64,000 bases of DNA from Progne subis subis. Its lineage: Eukaryota > Chordata > Aves > Passeriformes > Hirundinidae. The position numbers and the translations under genes were made by a program. Below are positions 61,105-64,000 of the stretch, in pieces. The stretch lies in NCBI GenBank assembly GCA_022316685.1, contig JAKJHU010000672.1:1-64000 (forward strand), given 5' to 3'. Below the pieces are notes generated by a model that did no database searches, was not told where the DNA came from, and saw only the letters and a program-made list of their open reading frames with translations. Position 1 is the first letter of the stretch. Each line of letters opens with the position of its first letter.

Positions 61105-62292
61105 GATTTCCCATTCCCAAACCTTGGTTGGATTGCAGAGTAGGCCGTGAGGAAGAGGAAGATGTCCCAGGACAGGCAGGCAGGTGAGGAGGAAGTCAGT
61201 GCCCCTTTCCCACTCCCTCCTGCTCCATCTCCCAGCCCAGCATGGCCCCCGGCTGCAGGACAACCCCGCTGCAGACACCGTCCTGCTGGGGATGCACTGG
61301 GGGAATCTCCTTCTCCTTCCCTGTGTCACGGAGGCAAATCCCATCCTGACCTTGTCCTTCCTCCCCCAGACAAGGAGCTGAGGATGGAGACCAGGGAGGA
61401 CAAATGCCTGCAGCACAACCTCATGGAAGAGGCCGTTTTGAGCAGGTCCATGGTACAGGAATCCAAAAGGGAGAAAAAGCGCCGGAGATCCAACAGGAGG
61501 AAGGACTCCAAACCCATCCCAGGGTGCACTGAGGCTGAAAGATCCACCCTGTGCTGGGAAGGTGGACAGAGCTTCAGCCAGTGCAACACCACTGTTCAAC
61601 ACCAGGTCATCCACACCGGGGAGAGACCCTACGAGTGTCCTGAGTGTCAGAAGAGGTTTCAGAGAAGCTCCAGTCTCCTCAAGCACCAGCAGATTCACAC
61701 AGAGGAGAGGCCCTTCCAGTGCTCTGACTGCGGGAAGGGCTTCAAGCACAACTTCCACCTCATCAGGCACCGGAGGATCCACACTGGGGAGAGGCCCTAC
61801 GAGTGTAGGGAATGTGGGATGAGCTTCAGCCAGAGCTCCAGCCTGATCCGCCACCAGAGGATCCACACCAGGGAATGGCCCTACGAGTGTGAGCAGTGTG
61901 GGAAGAGCTTCAGCCAGTGCTCCTACTTGACCCGCCACCAGAACATCCACGCTGAGGAAAGGCCATACAGGTGTGAGGAATGTGGGAAGGGTTTCAACCA
62001 GAGGTCCAAACTAAATATCCACAAAATGATCCACACTGGGGAGAGGCCCTACGAGTGTCCTGAGTGTGGGAAGAGGTTTCGGACCAGCTCAGATCTCCTC
62101 GTGCACCAGCGGATTCACACAGAGGAGAGGCCCTTCCGCTGCCCCGACTGCAGGAAGGGCTTCAAGCACAACTCCCACCTCATCAGGCACCGGCGCATCC
62201 ACAGTGGGGAGAGGCCATATGAGTATCCCCAGTGTGGGAAGAGCTTCTCAGACAGCTCTCACTTGACCCGACACCAACGGAGGCACCGGTAA
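61105..62292 (+). CDS. C2H2 zinc-finger protein, copy 3 (open)
   Basis: Two exons are suggested, 61,105-61,183 and 61,370-62,292. The ATG used by copies 1 and 2 is ATT here and is followed by an in-frame TAG, so the likely start is the ATG at 61,162 (MSQDRQA, then [11 protein letters not shown]); the spliced protein would be 314 residues. If the intron is kept, the frame stays open from 61,147 to the stop. A Lys/Arg-rich linker precedes a degenerate finger (CWEGG) and eight fingers: seven with complete CCHH sets, the eighth with its first Cys replaced by Tyr (YEYPQC). Linkers are mostly TGERPYEC or TEERPFRC. No KRAB or SCAN domain is seen. It has one finger more than copies 1 and 2. It is expected to bind DNA in the nucleus. 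Loss of the old start and of one Cys leaves its function open. Confidence 0.8.
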
Positions 62293-63346
62293 AGGAAGCC
62301 CTGCAAGTGCCCCAGTGGTGGGAAGAGCTTCATGTGATTCTCCAACCTCATCCCCATCAGAGGACACACTTTGGGCAGAGCTCTGGTGACCCACATTTCC
62401 CATGATCCATGCTGGGAAGACACCTGTCCCTCTCTCTGCCCCTGGCAATGATGTGAGTTGGGACTGAAGAACATGAGGGTCTGGCCATAGTTCCATCATT
62501 GTATTTGATCCCATCTCAGGTCATTGCCAGTGGCAGGAAAGGGACTCTCTCTCTTTTCCGAAGGACAAGGGTGTCCTTTCCCAGCAGGAGGAAATATGTG
62601 GCTGGGAAGAGCCAATCAGTGTTGTTGTAGTTTTCCCTGTATGTGGTTTGGCTTATCCCTTCTGTTTTCAATATTGTTTCTGTTCCTACTGGTTCCTTAT
62701 CTTGTTGCTGTTTCCAGTAAATTGTTCTTATCCCAGCCCGGGATCTTTTTCTTTTGTACTTTCCATGGGAGGCTGGAGGGCAGCGAGCGGCAGCTCGATT
62801 TTAAGAGGAGCACAAAATTGGGGAATCCCATTCCTAAACCCCGGCCCATGGAAACCGAGCATCCCAGCTGGTGCCAGCCCTGGTTGCCCTGGCAGCAGCC
62901 TTGGGAGCGGGTCCCTGGCTGGGGGCTGTGGGAACCTCTTCACTCTGGTGCCCAGGGACAGCACTGGAGGGAAGGGCTGGAGCTGAGTCAGGGCAGGTTT
63001 AGGTTGGATCTGGGGAAAAGGTTTTCCCCCAGAGGCTGCTGGGGCACTGAACAGGCTCCCAGGGAAGGGTCACAGCTCCAGGGCTCTGGGAGCTCCAGCA
63101 GCGTTTGGACACCGCTGCCAGGCCCAGGCTGGGATTGTTGGGGTGTCCTGTGCAGGGCCAGGAGCTGGACTCGAGAATCCTGATGGCTCCCTCCCAGCTC
63201 AGCCAATTCTGTGCTTCTGGGATCCCATGGCCCTGGGAATGGGACTGCAAATGGTTGCCATGGCAACGGGCTCTGGCTCCAGGCCTGAGCTGGTGTCCAT
63301 GGAACCACCCCTGGCATGGGATCTGCATGGAGCTGCCAAGGGACCG
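62293..63346 (+). repeat. Downstream module of zinc-finger copy 3
   Basis: Counterpart of 40,107-41,131. A CR1 tail lies at about 62,995-63,222. A perfect palindrome GTTGCCATGGCAAC is at 63,254-63,267. No gene seen. Confidence 0.7.
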
Positions 63347-63505
63347 ACCCTAGCAACAGGGGCTGGTGATGGTTGTCATGGAAACTGACCATAGCAACAG
63401 GGGCTGGTGATGGTTGTCATGGAAACTGACCATAGCAACAGGGGCTGGTGATAGTTGCCATGGAAACTGACCATAGCAACAGGGGCTGGTGATGGTTGCC
63501 TGCTA
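63347..63505 (+). repeat. 41-bp tandem repeat with X-box-like motifs (copy 3 side)
   Basis: Units start at 63,347, 63,388, 63,429 and 63,470, exactly 41 bases apart; the last is partial. The third holds GTTGCCATGGAAAC (63,454-63,467); the others read GTTGTCATGGAAAC. The pattern fits inverted RFX half sites. Confidence 0.8.
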
Positions 63506-64000
63506 AGGAACTGAGTTGTCACAGGCCCTCAGAGGGGTTCCGTGGAGACTTTCCAAGAGTCTCCAGGCTGTTCCAGAGCTGGAATGTCACAGGCAGAGAC
63601 AGGGGCTCCATGGAGACCTCCCAGGGGTTTCTGGGGATGCTCAAGAGCCCTGTGGCCAGAGGCAGTCACAGCCATTCCATGCTGACATCCCAGGGCACCT
63701 TGGGCTGCAAAGGCACCGATCTGTCACAGGCACTCACGGGGGCTCCACGGTGACATCCCAGGAGTCCCCAGGCTGCCAAAGAGCCAGGATGTCCCAGACA
63801 CTCACAGGGGTTCCTGCCATTGGGCAGAGTGGGAGCTTCAGGCAAAAGCTTCATTTCTTCATTGGAGAAACTCCTGCTGAGTCATGAGGGGGAGAAATGA
63901 CACCCAACAGCCACCATGGATCCCCAAACTCCTCCAGGATGCCTAGACTTTTAAAATTCCATCAAAGAATGAGGACTCAGAGCAGCTAGATCCAATGCTA
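63506..64000. other. End of the duplicated module
   Basis: Follows 41,251-41,740 closely up to the window edge. No gene seen. Confidence 0.5.

Larger units (their letters stand above)
51826..62370 (-). repeat. Right arm of the large inverted repeat
   Basis: Inverse of 26,150-36,325. The arm differs from the left one by small indels and by low-complexity expansions, chiefly at 60,425-60,610 and the A-run in copy B. It carries the only zinc-finger copy without an internal frame break in the finger exon. Confidence 0.85.

Overview
The window looks like nuclear DNA of a bird, most likely a songbird. The evidence is many CR1 LINE 3' ends, a family 14-type olfactory receptor, a small family of C2H2 zinc-finger genes whose leader exon resembles passerine gene models, and a gammaretrovirus-like provirus. 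There is no sign of bacterial or plasmid organisation, and I saw no tRNA, rRNA or CRISPR array. Calls rest on reading the sequence and on comparing copies within the window; no database was searched.

Layout. 1-2,321 is an interspersed LTR-like repeat (copy A), broken by an LTR-like fragment (2,323-2,836). 2,837-13,182 is a 10.3-kb provirus on the minus strand: 5' LTR 12,324-13,182, tRNA-Pro-type primer site, 1.5-kb leader with tandem repeats, broken gag, a 1,131-codon open pol, a short broken env, polypurine tract, 3' LTR 2,837-3,682. 13,183-18,800 holds CR1 pieces, an LTR candidate and a minisatellite, with no convincing gene. 19,350-21,575 is an internally deleted retroviral remnant. 21,690-23,225 recurs at 43,329-45,055. 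24,130-24,370 is a receptor gene fragment. Three zinc-finger copies lie at 26,229-27,333 (minus), 38,998-40,106 (plus) and 61,105-62,292 (plus). The one clearly intact host gene is the olfactory receptor at 48,227-49,159.

Large-scale structure. About 26,150-36,325 and 51,826-62,370 are inverted copies of each other (arms of about 10 kb, spacer about 15.5 kb). Each arm carries a zinc-finger copy, CR1 pieces and the LTR-like repeat. The spacer holds the third zinc-finger copy and the receptor. This is an ampliconic, palindrome-like block built by repeated segmental duplication.

How the genes relate. The zinc-finger proteins are probable sequence-specific DNA binders. Their backbones are nearly identical, but the base-contacting helix residues differ in every aligned finger, as expected for families that track changing targets such as retroelements. 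The neighbouring provirus makes that idea attractive, but no binding relation is shown here. Many gene breaks are single-base changes, several in homopolymers, so some may be assembly errors.
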